A DNA stretch of 64,000 nucleotides. It comes from Aquisphaera giovannonii (lineage in GTDB: Bacteria > Planctomycetota > Planctomycetia > Isosphaerales > Isosphaeraceae). The first letter of the stretch is position 1, and each line of letters opens with the position of its first letter. Both the position numbers and the translations under genes were made by a program. Below are positions 27,847 through 37,018 of the stretch, piece after piece. The stretch lies in NCBI RefSeq assembly GCF_008087625.1, contig NZ_CP042997.1:310001-374000 (forward strand), given 5' to 3'. A model generated the notes under the pieces. That model saw only the letters and a program-made list of their open reading frames with translations, was not told the origin of the DNA and did not search any database.

Positions 27847-28040
27847 GGCTCCTCCTGGAGGCCCCTGTTCCTCTCTTCTCGGTCGCTGGTGCACTCGCCG
27901 AGCCGGCTCCGATCCGCGATGGCGACAGTCCCGCAGAGTCGCCCTCGGGGGCCCGCCCTCACGGGGTGCTCCCCCTGTGTTGCTCCGTCGCGGCCCGGTC
28001 GTGGTTTGCGGCATGGTTTGCGGAAGGCCTCGTGGTGGGT
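27843..28040 (+). pseudogene. Decayed PIN-domain (VapC-type) toxin remnant
   Basis: The first codons read MRLLLEAPVPLF, close to the family start MRLLLDTHVFLW. The thread continues only after a +1 shift near 27875, with SLVHSPSRLRSAMATVPQ matching the family stretch around SLVDSPRLSPRLRSAIA. The first catalytic Asp has become Glu-Ala, and downstream the frame dissolves without the second and third acidic sites. The position directly after a Phd-type antitoxin with an ATGA overlap is what marks it as a toxin relic; the remaining similarity is short. Confidence 0.5.
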
Positions 28041-28056
28041 CGGGGCGCCCGAGGGA

Positions 28057-29364
28057 TCATGGTCCCGGCTTCTCGGTCTCCGCGACCAGGGCGTCGACGA
28101 TCCGGTCGAGGTCCTGCGCCCGCACGTCCTTGAAGCGGATGCGGCCGCGGGCGTCGAGGACGTGGATCATGGGGAAGGACGTGACGCCCCAGGCGGTCGT
28201 GATCGGGCCGCCGGTGCCGCCGTCCCACCAGCATGGCCAGGTGATCTCCGCGTCGCGGATAGACTTGCGGAGCGTGTCCCTGCCCTCATCGGTGTTGATG
28301 CCCAGCAGGGCGAAGGGCCTGCCCTTCAGGCGTGCGACGAGCTCGCGCTCCTTCGGGTAGAGCCCCCGGCAGGGCCCGCACCAGTTCCCTGAGAAGATGA
28401 GGACGACGACCTTGCCGCGGCTCTCGCCGAGGCGGAACGGATGGCCCTCGACATCGACGCCCCGGATCTCCGGCGCGACCTTGCCGACCGCCAGGTCGCG
28501 GATCTCGGAGAGCTTGCCGCGGGCGATGTCGCCGATCGTCCGTCCCTCGAAGTAGCCGACGCCCGGGACGTCAGCGAACTCGACGACGCAGCGGTCGTAG
28601 AACGCCTCGGCCTCCTTCGCGAGCGCCTCCGGATGCGTTCGCTTGGCGAGAGCCTCGATGAGCCCCTCCCGCCATGTCCCCCCGTACTCCTTGCTCGACT
28701 TCGAGGGATCCCTACGATCGCGGAGCACCTGCGCCTGCGTCTGAAGGAAGTCGGCCAGGTCGTTGCACGCCCGACCGCGCTCGTCGCGGCTCGGGTTCCG
28801 CTCCAGGACGGCCCGCAGGAGTTGCTCGGCCTCGGGGACGTCGAACAGCACGAAGATCGTCCCCGTGATCCGGCTGATGTTGCCGGCGCGGACGTGATCA
28901 CGCAGGAGCAAATCGACCGCCCGCCGGGCCTGGTCGGTCGGGAAGCCTCGCGTCGTCATGATCACGTGGCGCAGGGCCTCGACGGCGGCCGGGTCGTCGG
29001 GATGCTCCCTCGCCAACAGGAGGAGCCGATCGGCCCTCGCGGCGACGGCCGCGCAATACCGGGCCCATGCCTCGGACTCCGCCCGGGCGACCTCCGTGGC
29101 CGCGGCCCCGCTCTCCTTCAACTTCCGGGCTCGCTCCGATTCCCCGTCATGGACGCGCGAGGACGCCTCGTCGGCGCGGGTGGCCGCCTCGAGTTCCCCG
29201 CGGATCGCCGAGGGCGGCTCCGGCCGCGGGCCCCCGGCCGGAACGCCTGGCGGAGCCGCCGACGCATGGCCGAACCACAGGAGCGGGAAACAGGCTGCGG
29301 CGACGACCGCCCTTGTTTTATGAAAACTCATTGATATTGAACGTCGGCCGGGCGTCTTCTCCAT
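28057..29364 (-). CDS. Secreted thioredoxin-like (TlpA/redoxin) protein
   Basis: 435-residue exported protein. After a signal peptide (RAVVAAACFPLLWFGHASA) comes a long helical region (about 40-300), rich in charged residues and without a recognised domain. The C-terminal TlpA-type thioredoxin fold starts at GKVAPEIRGVDVEGHPFRL and has the active site NWCGPCR, then the cis-Pro region GVTSFPMIHVLD. This layout (large N-terminal part plus TlpA domain) is very common in planctomycetes. The ATG at 29364 is preceded by GAGGG at a short spacing; ATG 29331 would give a more compact signal peptide and is an equal candidate. It likely reduces disulfides outside the cytoplasm. Confidence 0.88.
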   Translation of the reverse strand: MEKTPGRRSISMSFHKTRAVVAAACFPLLWFGHASAAPPGVPAGGPRPEPPSAIRGELEAATRADEASSRVHDGESERARKLKESGAAATEVARAESEAWARYCAAVAARADRLLLLAREHPDDPAAVEALRHVIMTTRGFPTDQARRAVDLLLRDHVRAGNISRITGTIFVLFDVPEAEQLLRAVLERNPSRDERGRACNDLADFLQTQAQVLRDRRDPSKSSKEYGGTWREGLIEALAKRTHPEALAKEAEAFYDRCVVEFADVPGVGYFEGRTIGDIARGKLSEIRDLAVGKVAPEIRGVDVEGHPFRLGESRGKVVVLIFSGNWCGPCRGLYPKERELVARLKGRPFALLGINTDEGRDTLRKSIRDAEITWPCWWDGGTGGPITTAWGVTSFPMIHVLDARGRIRFKDVRAQDLDRIVDALVAETEKPGP

Positions 29365-29472
29365 CGATCCCTCGGATATCATACGGCAGAGTTCGGAATC
29401 TCGAGCGTCGAATGCCATCCAAAGTGCCGCGGCGGCTTGCCTGCCTCGATCGTCATGGCAAGGAGTCTTGCG

Positions 29473-29898
29473 ATGGACTGGAACGGCATCTCCGCCCCCG
29501 GGTGGCTGTGGCTCGTCGGCCTGCTCGGCTTGATCGCGGCCGTGGCCGCGTTCGGGCTCCGGTACAAGCGCCGGGGGGACGCCGCGCTGCGGAGGGTCTA
29601 CGACGGGCTCACGATCCATTCGTCGGAGCGGCCCGGCGCGGTGCCCGTCCGGTTCCACACGTACCACGGCCTGCTCGTCTACGCGGTCCAGACCGAGCAT
29701 CGCTTCTGGGCCGGCCCGAAGGACGCGCGGGCGGCGTTGTGGCGGTTGCACCGGTTCAATCTGGTCTGGGGCATGTTCGCCCGCGGGCTGCTGCTCATCC
29801 CGCTCGTGTCCTACACCAACTATCTCGCGCAGAAGCGGTCGATCGCCCGCCGGGCGCCGAAGCCCGCGGCCGCGGGCCTCGACGACGAGCTGGCCTGA
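29473..29898 (+). CDS. Small hypothetical membrane protein
   Basis: 141 residues, no recognised family. A membrane helix near the start (WLWLVGLLGLIAAVAAFGL) is followed by a basic stretch, a soluble middle (TIHSSERPGAVPVRFHTYHG) and a second hydrophobic segment (WGMFARGLLLIPLVSYTNYL). The ATG at 29473 has AGGAG seven bases upstream. It is divergent from the thioredoxin-like gene with about 100 bp between them. It looks like a genuine gene from the RBS and from membrane topology. Confidence 0.7.
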   Translation: MDWNGISAPGWLWLVGLLGLIAAVAAFGLRYKRRGDAALRRVYDGLTIHSSERPGAVPVRFHTYHGLLVYAVQTEHRFWAGPKDARAALWRLHRFNLVWGMFARGLLLIPLVSYTNYLAQKRSIARRAPKPAAAGLDDELA

Positions 29899-29914
29899 CT
29901 GCCGGGCGGGCGAG

Positions 29915-30100
29915 TCACCATCCCCGCCGCATCCCGCCGGCTCCCCCTTCCGCCTGAGGGGGTCGCGCCCCGTTCCGCGCGATTCGGGGCGGCAGGACTC
30001 GCACGCGGCGCTTCGACGTCTCGACGACAATCAAGCTATCCGCCGAGAGCTCCGCCCATCCCGCGGAGAGATTCATATCCACGACGATCCGCAGGCTCAT
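29915..30100 (-). pseudogene. DUF5615 PIN-like toxin with internal deletion
   Basis: 61 codons remain of a family that is usually about 110-120 residues. The N-terminus MSLRIVVDMNLSAGWAE matches the conserved family start with its catalytic Asp. It jumps straight to the family C-terminus (SADSLIVVETSKRRVRVLP). The middle, including the HDLDF-type acidic motif, is missing, and the frame then runs into unrelated sequence. The start overlaps the antitoxin stop by four bases, as in intact DUF433/DUF5615 pairs. The deletion is in frame, but the active site is gone. Confidence 0.65.
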
Positions 30101-30324
30101 CGGCCGACGAGCTCCTCCTCTCGCTCCTGCAGGCGCCAGGCCGCGTAGGCCAACGCCTCGTCGAGGTCGGCCACCACGAGGTAGGGGTAGGCCTCGAGGA
30201 TGCGCTCGCGGGATGCGCCCGAGGCGAGCAGGCCAACGACGGTTCCGACGGTGACCCGCAGGCCGTGGCTGCAAGGCTTGCCGCCCATGACGCGGGGGTC
30301 ATGCGTGATGCGCGCGAATGTCAC
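30097..30324 (-). CDS. DUF433 family antitoxin
   Basis: 75-residue protein of the DUF433 family, which pairs with DUF5615 toxins. The family core is complete: THDPRVMGGKPC, HGLRVTVGTVVGLLASG, SRERILEAYPYLVVADLDEA. The GTG at 30324 was chosen because of a strong GGAGGAG six bases upstream; the frame is open further upstream but without family similarity. The expected Ile-Arg after GGKPC reads Ser-His, a small oddity. The partner toxin immediately downstream is deleted internally, so this gene is probably a leftover regulator. Confidence 0.85.
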   Translation of the reverse strand: MTFARITHDPRVMGGKPCSHGLRVTVGTVVGLLASGASRERILEAYPYLVVADLDEALAYAAWRLQEREEELVGR

Positions 30325-30445
30325 CGGAACTCCTCCTGTTTCGAGCCGCGTCGGACCGGCCGCTCGAGCGACTCCCCGCGGATCGGTCCGCGTCTGTCCC
30401 CACAAGTGTATCGCCGAGTCGTTCGCCGGGCCGGGATCGTCGGCG

Positions 30446-32236
30446 TCACCGGGCCTTGGCCGCGGTCGTCTCCGCGATCCAGTCGGTGATGGTCGCGATC
30501 GCCGTCGGGGCGAGGGTCTCCTCGAGCTCGTTGTACTCGGAGAGGGAGCCGGTCTTGCAGGTCTGGAACAGGTGGTTCAACCCCGGGAGCTCGCGGGCGG
30601 TGAACCTCGTGTTGCCGCCGGACTTGAGGGCCTTCTCGATCTCGGCGAGGTTCTCCTTCGGCGGGACCTGGAGGTCCTTCTCGCCGATGAGGGCGAGGAC
30701 CGGGCACGCCACCTTCGCCAGGATCGGGCGCGGGTCGCGGTCCATGAAGTCGCGGAACCAGGGGGTCCGCACCAGCTTGAGCCGGGTCTCCATGACCCCC
30801 TCGGACGCCTCCGCGGCCTTGCGCTGGTCCTCGGGGAGCGTGCCCAGGTAGGCCTTCATGGCCGCGTGGACCTTGGCGTCGGCCGCCTCCTCGTCCTTCT
30901 CCGCCCGGACGATCCCGAAGAGCTGGCGCTGGAGCTCGGTCGTCCGCTCCTGCGTGGCCTCGTCGGCGCCCAGGTTCTTCAGGATCGCCCGGCCCTGGAG
31001 GTAGACGATCTCGTCGCCGGGGAGCCCCGTGCCGGCCATCAGGACGATGAAGGCGACGTCCTTCGACCGGGCGGCGACCATCGGCGCGATGATGCCCCCC
31101 TCGCTGTGGCCGACCAGGCCGATCCGCGCCGGGTCGACCTCCTTCCGCGACTTCAGGAACTCGATCCCCGCCAGGACGTCGCCCACGGTGTCCTCGGCGG
31201 TGGACTTCAGCGTGTCGCCCGTCGAGCCGCCGACGCCCCGGTCGTCCACCCGCAGGGCGGCGACGCCGCGCTTCGCCAGCGCATCGGCCAGGACCAGGAA
31301 CGGGCGGTGCTCGAAGAGCGTCTCGTCCCGGTCCTGCGCGCCGGAGCCGGTGATGAAGAGGGCCGCGGGGAACGGCCCGGCGCCCTGCGGCACGGTCAGC
31401 GTGCCGGCGAGTGTGACCCCGCCGGCCTTATTCATGTAGCTCACGTCGATCGACTTGTACGGGAACGGGCCCTTCGGCGTCTGCGGGCGGCGGGTCTCGG
31501 AGGCCTTCTCGGTCTTCTTCAGGTTCAGCGGGTACTTGGCGCCGAACTGCGTCCACGTCCCTTCGGCCTCGGTGCCGTCGGCGTTCAGCTTCCCTTCGTA
31601 CGTGCCCTGGAGCGCCTTCAGCTCGAATTTCAGGCTGGCCTTGTCGACCGCGACCGAGTCCACCTTCAGGCCCTTGGCGCCCTGGTCCGGGCTGTCCATC
31701 TTGGCGATCGGCGTCCCGTCGGCCGCCTTGCCGACGTGGAAGACCAGGCGGAGCTTCAGCCCCCCGCCCAGCTCCAGCTTGCCCTCCCAGAGCTGCTCCG
31801 GGCCGACGATCTTCGGCACCGGCTTCGGAGCCTTGGTCGGCCGGAACGTGAGCGGCAGCTTCGCCCCGCGCTGGGACCACGTCCCCACCGCCTCCTTGCC
31901 GTCCTCGCTCAGCTTGCCCTCGTACTTCGCGCCGGAGATCTTGAGGCCGAAGCTGAGCTTGCCGTCGGCGAGCTTGAACGAGTCCAGGGCGAGCCCCTCG
32001 AGGCCCTCGTCCGGGCTGTCCATGGTGGCCGAGCGGATGACCCCCTTGTCGTCCCGCCTGATGTTCAGGACCAGCGTGACCTCGCGGGGCCCGGCCTTCA
32101 TCGTCCCCTGCCAGTGCGCCACGTCGTCGGGCGCGGGCCTCGGCTGGCCCTTCTCCTGGCCCGGGGCGGGCGGCGTGAGGGCGGCGGCGGCGCAGAGCGC
32201 CAGCGGGGTGATCCACGATCTCGGCAGCGTGCTCAT
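30446..32236 (-). CDS. Secreted alpha/beta hydrolase with duplicated N-terminal beta domains
   Basis: 596-residue protein with a signal peptide (WITPLALCAAAALTPPAPGQ). Two similar beta-rich domains follow (about 30-130 and 140-235), recognisable by SPDEGLEGLALDS and SPDQGAKGLKVDS and by YEGKL repeats. The hydrolase domain (about 260-596) has the nucleophile GHSEGG, the acid in IGEKDLQVP and the His in PGLNHLF. It most resembles dienelactone-hydrolase or S9-like esterases/peptidases; the substrate is unknown. GAGGG lies six bases before the ATG. It is followed by the S9 peptidase upstream on the same strand (110 bp), possibly a shared degradative unit. Confidence 0.9.
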   Translation of the reverse strand: MSTLPRSWITPLALCAAAALTPPAPGQEKGQPRPAPDDVAHWQGTMKAGPREVTLVLNIRRDDKGVIRSATMDSPDEGLEGLALDSFKLADGKLSFGLKISGAKYEGKLSEDGKEAVGTWSQRGAKLPLTFRPTKAPKPVPKIVGPEQLWEGKLELGGGLKLRLVFHVGKAADGTPIAKMDSPDQGAKGLKVDSVAVDKASLKFELKALQGTYEGKLNADGTEAEGTWTQFGAKYPLNLKKTEKASETRRPQTPKGPFPYKSIDVSYMNKAGGVTLAGTLTVPQGAGPFPAALFITGSGAQDRDETLFEHRPFLVLADALAKRGVAALRVDDRGVGGSTGDTLKSTAEDTVGDVLAGIEFLKSRKEVDPARIGLVGHSEGGIIAPMVAARSKDVAFIVLMAGTGLPGDEIVYLQGRAILKNLGADEATQERTTELQRQLFGIVRAEKDEEAADAKVHAAMKAYLGTLPEDQRKAAEASEGVMETRLKLVRTPWFRDFMDRDPRPILAKVACPVLALIGEKDLQVPPKENLAEIEKALKSGGNTRFTARELPGLNHLFQTCKTGSLSEYNELEETLAPTAIATITDWIAETTAAKAR

Positions 32237-32347
32237 GTTGTCCCTCGCGTCGTTGAGGATCGGGCCGGCGACGTTCCGGCCCCGGGGAGCATTCGCCGGC
32301 CGCCTCGAATTATCAGGCCGGCGGCGGGCCCGGCCTCCGCGGCGGGC

Positions 32348-34510
32348 TCACGGCCGCTTCGCCAGGCCCAGCTGGTCGAGGAGGAACGCGTCCAGGAAGG
32401 CGGCCTCGCGGATCGCGTCGTAGCGGCCCGAGGCCCCGCCGTGGCCGGCGTCCATGTTCGTCTTCAGCAGCAGCGGGTTGCGGTCGGTCCGGGTGGCCCG
32501 CATCCGCGCCACGTACTTCGCCGGCTCCCAGTACGGCACCTGGCTGTCGTTCAGCGAGGTCCGCACGAGCATCGCCGGGTAGTCGGCCGCGCGGATGTTG
32601 TCGTAGGGGGAATAGCTCCGCATGTAGGCGTACTCGACGGGCTCCGCCGGGTTGCCCCACTCGAGGTACTCCTGGATGGTCAGCGGCAGGCTCGGGTCGC
32701 TCATCGTGTTGATGACGTCCACGAACGGGACCTCCAGCACGGCGACCTTGCAGAGGTCCGGCCGGAAGTTGCAGGCCGCCCCGATGAGCAGGCCCCCCGC
32801 GCTGCCGCCGCGGATGGCCAGGCGGTCGCGGCCCGTGAACTTCTCCGTGATCAGGTGCTCGGCGCAGGCGATGAAGTCCGTGAACGTGTTCCGCTTGGCG
32901 AGCATCTTCCCGCGGTCGTGCCAGGCCTTGCCGAGGTCCCCTCCCCCGCGGACCTGGGCGACCGCGTAGACCATCCCCCGGTCCAGCAGGCTGAGGTTCG
33001 CCGAGCTGAACGTGATCGGCGTGTCGGCCCCGTACGCCCCGTAGCCGTAGAGCAGCAGCGGCGCCGAGCCGTCCCGCGGCGTCGTCTTCCTGTAGACCAG
33101 GGCGATCGGCACCTTCGCCCCATCGGCGGCCGTCGCGAAGATCCGCTCGGAGGCATACTTCGAAGGGTCATAGCCGCCGAGCACCTCGGTCCGCTTCCGC
33201 AGCGTGGCCGTGCGGGCCCGCATGTCGTAGTCGTAGACGGATGCCGGCGTGATCATCGACTGGTAGCGATAGCGGAAGACCGTCGTGTCGTACTCCGGAT
33301 TGAGGTCCCCGAATACCGAGTACGCCGGCTCGGGGAAGGGGACGCGGTGCGAGCCGCCCGCTTCCAGGTCCAGGACCTCCAGGAACGGCAGGCCCCGGTC
33401 CACGCCGGCGACCACGGCGAAGTCCTTGAAGACGTCCAGGTCCTTGAGCGTGATCCCCGGCCGCGCGGGGACCAGCTCCTTCCAGGACTCCGGCCGGGGA
33501 TCCGCGGCGGGCGCGGTGACGAGGCGGAACTCGCGGTTCCCCTCCCCCTTGTTGGTCCGGATGTAGAAGGTGCCGTCGCGGTGCTCCGCCCGGTACTCGT
33601 GGCCCTTCTCGCGGGGCAGGATGACGCGGGGCTCCGCCTCCGGCCGGTCGGCCGGGAGGGACCGCTGCTCGTCCGCGTCCGAGCTGGACGAATGGATCAT
33701 CACGAGCTTCCGGTCCCGCGTCCCCGCCACGTAGGCGCGGAACAGCTCGTCCTTCTCCTCGTAGACGAGGGCGTCCCCCTTCGGGTCGGTGCCCAGCGCG
33801 TGGCGGTAGACGCGGTAGGGCCGCTTGGCGGCGTCCTCGGTGCCGTAGAAGAGGACCTTCCCGTCGGCCGACCAGGCGACCGAGGTCACCTTCGGGACCG
33901 TGTCCGGCAGGAGCGTGCCGGCGTCCAGGTCCTTCACGACGAGGGTGTACTCGCGGTAGCCGGTGACGTCCGTGGCGTACGCCAGCAGCCGGCCGTCCGG
34001 GCTGACCGCCCGCGGGCCGACGCTCAGGAACTTGCGGCCCTTCGCCAGCTCGTTGCCGTCGATCAGGACCTGCTCGGGGGCGTCCTCCGAGCCCTTCCTC
34101 CGGGCGTAGATGGGGTACTGCTCCCCCTCCACCGTCCTCGAGTAGTAGAAGTAGCCGCGGTCGCGATACGGCACGTCCAGGTCCGTCTGCTTGATCCGCC
34201 CCAGGATCTCCGCGTAGAGGGCGTCCTCCAGCGGCTTGAGCGGCCTCATGAACGCCTCGGTGTGGGCGTTCTCGGCCTTCAGGTAGTCGACCACGGCGGG
34301 GCTGGTCTTGTCCCGGAGCCAGTGGTAGGGGTCGACGCGGAGCTCGCCCTGGAGGACCGTGGCCCTGGGCGCGACCTTCGCGACCGGGGGCGGGACGGGC
34401 GCCGCCGGGGACATGCCCGGGCCGTCGCCGGCACGCGAGGCCGCCGTCAGGAGGGCGAGGGCCGGGACCAGGGCGTGGAGCCTGCCGATGCGTCGCCGCG
34501 TTCGCCTCAC
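32348..34510 (-). CDS. S9A prolyl oligopeptidase / oligopeptidase B family peptidase
   Basis: 720-residue serine peptidase that cleaves short peptides. A leader (LHALVPALALLTAASRAG) suggests export. The seven-bladed propeller occupies about residues 60-430, and the catalytic domain has the serine in GGSAGGLLIGA, the acid in LNDSQVPYWEP and the His in DAGHGGASGR. The acidic and RGG pocket motifs (YAVAQVRGGGDLGKAWHD) point to oligopeptidase B/PtrB-like enzymes. The start is GTG at 34510 with GAGG seven bases upstream. It is followed by hydrolase 30446-32236. Confidence 0.94.
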   Translation of the reverse strand: MRRTRRRIGRLHALVPALALLTAASRAGDGPGMSPAAPVPPPVAKVAPRATVLQGELRVDPYHWLRDKTSPAVVDYLKAENAHTEAFMRPLKPLEDALYAEILGRIKQTDLDVPYRDRGYFYYSRTVEGEQYPIYARRKGSEDAPEQVLIDGNELAKGRKFLSVGPRAVSPDGRLLAYATDVTGYREYTLVVKDLDAGTLLPDTVPKVTSVAWSADGKVLFYGTEDAAKRPYRVYRHALGTDPKGDALVYEEKDELFRAYVAGTRDRKLVMIHSSSSDADEQRSLPADRPEAEPRVILPREKGHEYRAEHRDGTFYIRTNKGEGNREFRLVTAPAADPRPESWKELVPARPGITLKDLDVFKDFAVVAGVDRGLPFLEVLDLEAGGSHRVPFPEPAYSVFGDLNPEYDTTVFRYRYQSMITPASVYDYDMRARTATLRKRTEVLGGYDPSKYASERIFATAADGAKVPIALVYRKTTPRDGSAPLLLYGYGAYGADTPITFSSANLSLLDRGMVYAVAQVRGGGDLGKAWHDRGKMLAKRNTFTDFIACAEHLITEKFTGRDRLAIRGGSAGGLLIGAACNFRPDLCKVAVLEVPFVDVINTMSDPSLPLTIQEYLEWGNPAEPVEYAYMRSYSPYDNIRAADYPAMLVRTSLNDSQVPYWEPAKYVARMRATRTDRNPLLLKTNMDAGHGGASGRYDAIREAAFLDAFLLDQLGLAKRP

Positions 34511-34529
34511 GTCGGGCCTCGATTCGGCT

Positions 34530-35840
34530 TCAGGTCGTCTTCTTCAGGGGGCCCGGGGGCGGATCCCCCAGGCCGAACAGGTGGCGGACGGCGGAGAGGA
34601 AGTGGTGCGGCTGCTCGTCCCTGGCCCCGGCGACGGCGGAGCGGACCGCGGCGCGGGGGTGGTGGAGGAACTGGTTCTGGAGCCGGGCGGCCATCCGGGC
34701 GATCGCCTCGCGGTCCTCGTCGCTGAGGTTCGGCCGGCTGGCGAAGAGCGACTCGAGCTCCCGGCCGCGGATCGCGTCGGCGTTGCTGCCGATCTGCCGG
34801 AGGATCGCCCCGGCCGCCTGCTGGTGCCGGAGCAGCGAGTAGCAGTCGGCCGTCTCCCGCTCGATGATCACCAGCGCCGGCTCGATCCCCCTCTGGCGGC
34901 GCTGGAGGTTCTGCTCGGCCTGGGCCCGCAGGTCGTCCACGTGGTAGAGCGCCACCTGGTCCAGGTCGCCGATCCTCGCGTCGAAGTCGCGGGGGATGGC
35001 GATGTCCAGGATCAGGGCCAGCCGGTTCCGCCTCGCCCGCTGGACGCGGACGTACTGGTCGTGGGTGACGATCGGCTCGGAGGCGGCCGTCGTGCTGACG
35101 ACCAGGTCGGCCTCGACGAGCGCCTGGCCCAGCCGGTCGAACGGGACGGCGACGCCGCCCCATCGCCGCGCGGCGGCCTCGGCCCGGGTCGGGTCGCGGT
35201 TGGTGACGAGGATCCGGCCGGGGCTCAGCGCCTTCAGGTGCTGGAGCGTCAGCTCCCCCATCTTGCCGGCGCCGATGACCAGGACGGTCTTGTCCGCGAA
35301 GGTGTCGAAGACCTCCCGCGCCACGTCCACGGCGACGCTGGCGACGGAGAGCTTGCCCTGGTCCATGCCGGTCTTCTCGCGGACCGCCTTGCCCACCCGC
35401 AGGGCCGACTGGAAGACCGTGTGGTAGACCGGGCCGACGGTCTTCCGCTCGACCGCCGTGCGGTACGCCTCGCGGACCTGGCCGAGGATCTGGCCCTCGC
35501 CCAGCACCAGGCTCTCCAGGCTGGCGGAGACGCGGAAGAGGTGCCCGACCACGCCCTCGTCGTGGTAGCTGACCAGGTGCCCGGCGCAGACGTCGGGGCG
35601 GACGCCGTGGAAGTCGGCCAGGAACGAGCCGAGGCCGTCGGCGTCCGGCACGCAGTCGGCGGGCCCGGCGAGGTAGACCTCCACGCGGTTGCAGGTCGAG
35701 AGGATGACCACCTCGCTGCCGGGGAACTCCCGCGGCAGCCGCTCCAGCGCCCGGTCGCACTTCGGGCCGTCGAACGCGAGGGCCTCGCGCACGCCGGCCG
35801 GCGCGGAGCGGTGGTCGACGCCCAGGGCCAGCAGCTTCAC
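34530..35840 (-). CDS. hemA: Glutamyl-tRNA reductase
   Basis: First committed enzyme of C5 tetrapyrrole synthesis: reduces glutamyl-tRNA to glutamate-1-semialdehyde with NADPH. The 436-residue protein has the N-terminal motif LGVDHRSAP and the nucleophilic Cys in LSTCNRVEVY. SASLESLVLGEGQILGQV and the NADPH-binding VIGAGKMGELTLQHL follow, then the C-terminal dimerisation domain. The start GTG at 35840 overlaps the upstream CcsA/HemX-like gene by four bases. Length is as expected. The pairing with a HemX-like gene is a widespread haem-biosynthesis arrangement. Confidence 0.96.
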   Translation of the reverse strand: MKLLALGVDHRSAPAGVREALAFDGPKCDRALERLPREFPGSEVVILSTCNRVEVYLAGPADCVPDADGLGSFLADFHGVRPDVCAGHLVSYHDEGVVGHLFRVSASLESLVLGEGQILGQVREAYRTAVERKTVGPVYHTVFQSALRVGKAVREKTGMDQGKLSVASVAVDVAREVFDTFADKTVLVIGAGKMGELTLQHLKALSPGRILVTNRDPTRAEAAARRWGGVAVPFDRLGQALVEADLVVSTTAASEPIVTHDQYVRVQRARRNRLALILDIAIPRDFDARIGDLDQVALYHVDDLRAQAEQNLQRRQRGIEPALVIIERETADCYSLLRHQQAAGAILRQIGSNADAIRGRELESLFASRPNLSDEDREAIARMAARLQNQFLHHPRAAVRSAVAGARDEQPHHFLSAVRHLFGLGDPPPGPLKKTT

Positions 35841-36757
35841 GACGAGCCCCCCGCCACGCGGGCCGCGCCGTGGGCCGTCGGCAGCCGCAGCGCCTCCACC
35901 CCCACCCAGGTGAACACCAGGAACGCGAAGGCCACGATCGTCAGGAGCATCACGCTCCGCCCCCTCATCGCCGGCCGGAACCTCGCGTGCAGGAGGGCCG
36001 CGAAGACCGCCCACATGCCCAGGGCGCTGACGACCTTCGGGTCGCTCCAGCGGATCACCGGGACGCCGCCGTAGACCGCCGCGGCCGCCCCCGCGCCCGC
36101 CACCTCCCCGGCCGCCGCCGCGACCGCCTCGGCCCGGGCCTTCACGCTCAGGACCATGCCGATCAGCAGCCCGAAGGTCAGCAGCGGGAAGGCCACCGTG
36201 ATCGCCGCGCGGTTGACCCGCTCGGATTGCTCCAGGCTCGGCAGCGAGAACCCCGACGGCGCCGGCCGCTTGGCCTTCAGCCGCCGCATCTGCGCCAGGT
36301 ACATCAGGCCCGCCGCGAAGGCCAGGCAGGTGCAGACCGCCCCGGCCAAGAGGAAGATGCCGTGCACCGTCCCCCAGAAGGCGAACATCCCGGATTCCAC
36401 CCACTCCGGGCCCCGCGGCGCGAACCGGCCCGCGGCGGCGATCAGGCCCAGGACCAGGGGCAGCACGAACACCCCCACGGCGACGTTCCTCGGCCAGTGG
36501 AGCATCAGGTACAGGCCGATCAGGCCGACGATCCAGGACAGGACCATCATCGACTCGAAGGACGTCGTCACCGGCAGCGGGACCCCCTCCTTGACGGCGA
36601 GGTTGGCCAGGTAGAGCGTCTGCACGAGCCAGCCCAGGGCCGTCAGGATCACCGTCAGGTGCCATCGGATCGGGCTGCGCACCACGAGCCTGGCCAGCTC
36701 GGCGGCCAGCGCCAGGCCGTAGGTGCCCGCGAAGCAGAGGATTTGCAGCCGATCCAT
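35837..36757 (-). CDS. CcsA/HemX-like cytochrome c assembly protein
   Basis: 306-residue integral membrane protein with about eight hydrophobic segments (ALAAELARLVV, HLTVILTALGWLVQTLY and others). It has the conserved region WGTVHGIFLLAGAVCTCLAF and a second aromatic/His-containing loop (IRWSDPKVVSALGMWAVFA), typical of the CcsA/HemX group that handles haem. It overlaps hemA by four bases, so it is translationally coupled and likely modulates haem supply (HemX role) or cytochrome c maturation; which one cannot be decided. The ATG at 36757 was chosen at the first membrane segment, since the long frame upstream is Arg/Gly-rich and non-coding. Confidence 0.92.
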   Translation of the reverse strand: MDRLQILCFAGTYGLALAAELARLVVRSPIRWHLTVILTALGWLVQTLYLANLAVKEGVPLPVTTSFESMMVLSWIVGLIGLYLMLHWPRNVAVGVFVLPLVLGLIAAAGRFAPRGPEWVESGMFAFWGTVHGIFLLAGAVCTCLAFAAGLMYLAQMRRLKAKRPAPSGFSLPSLEQSERVNRAAITVAFPLLTFGLLIGMVLSVKARAEAVAAAAGEVAGAGAAAAVYGGVPVIRWSDPKVVSALGMWAVFAALLHARFRPAMRGRSVMLLTIVAFAFLVFTWVGVEALRLPTAHGAARVAGGSS

Positions 36758-37018
36758 TCGGGGATGCCCCCGGCGTCGTGGTGGGACCTCGCCCCGCGGC
36801 CCGATCTTTCCCCGCGAGGGGCCCGCGGCCCGGGGCACGACCGCAAGCCATTGTAAGATCCCGGGGGCCGAAATCCCAGACCGGCGGCAGCCCGGTCCTC
36901 GCGACGCCCGGCGATTCCGGGTTCCCCCCGGGGGCCGCGTCGGGCAGGATAGAAGGGCACCGGCCCCGACCCATGTCCGTCCGGCGGGCCGCCGCGAATC
37001 CCCGGAAGCCGCCCCCAC

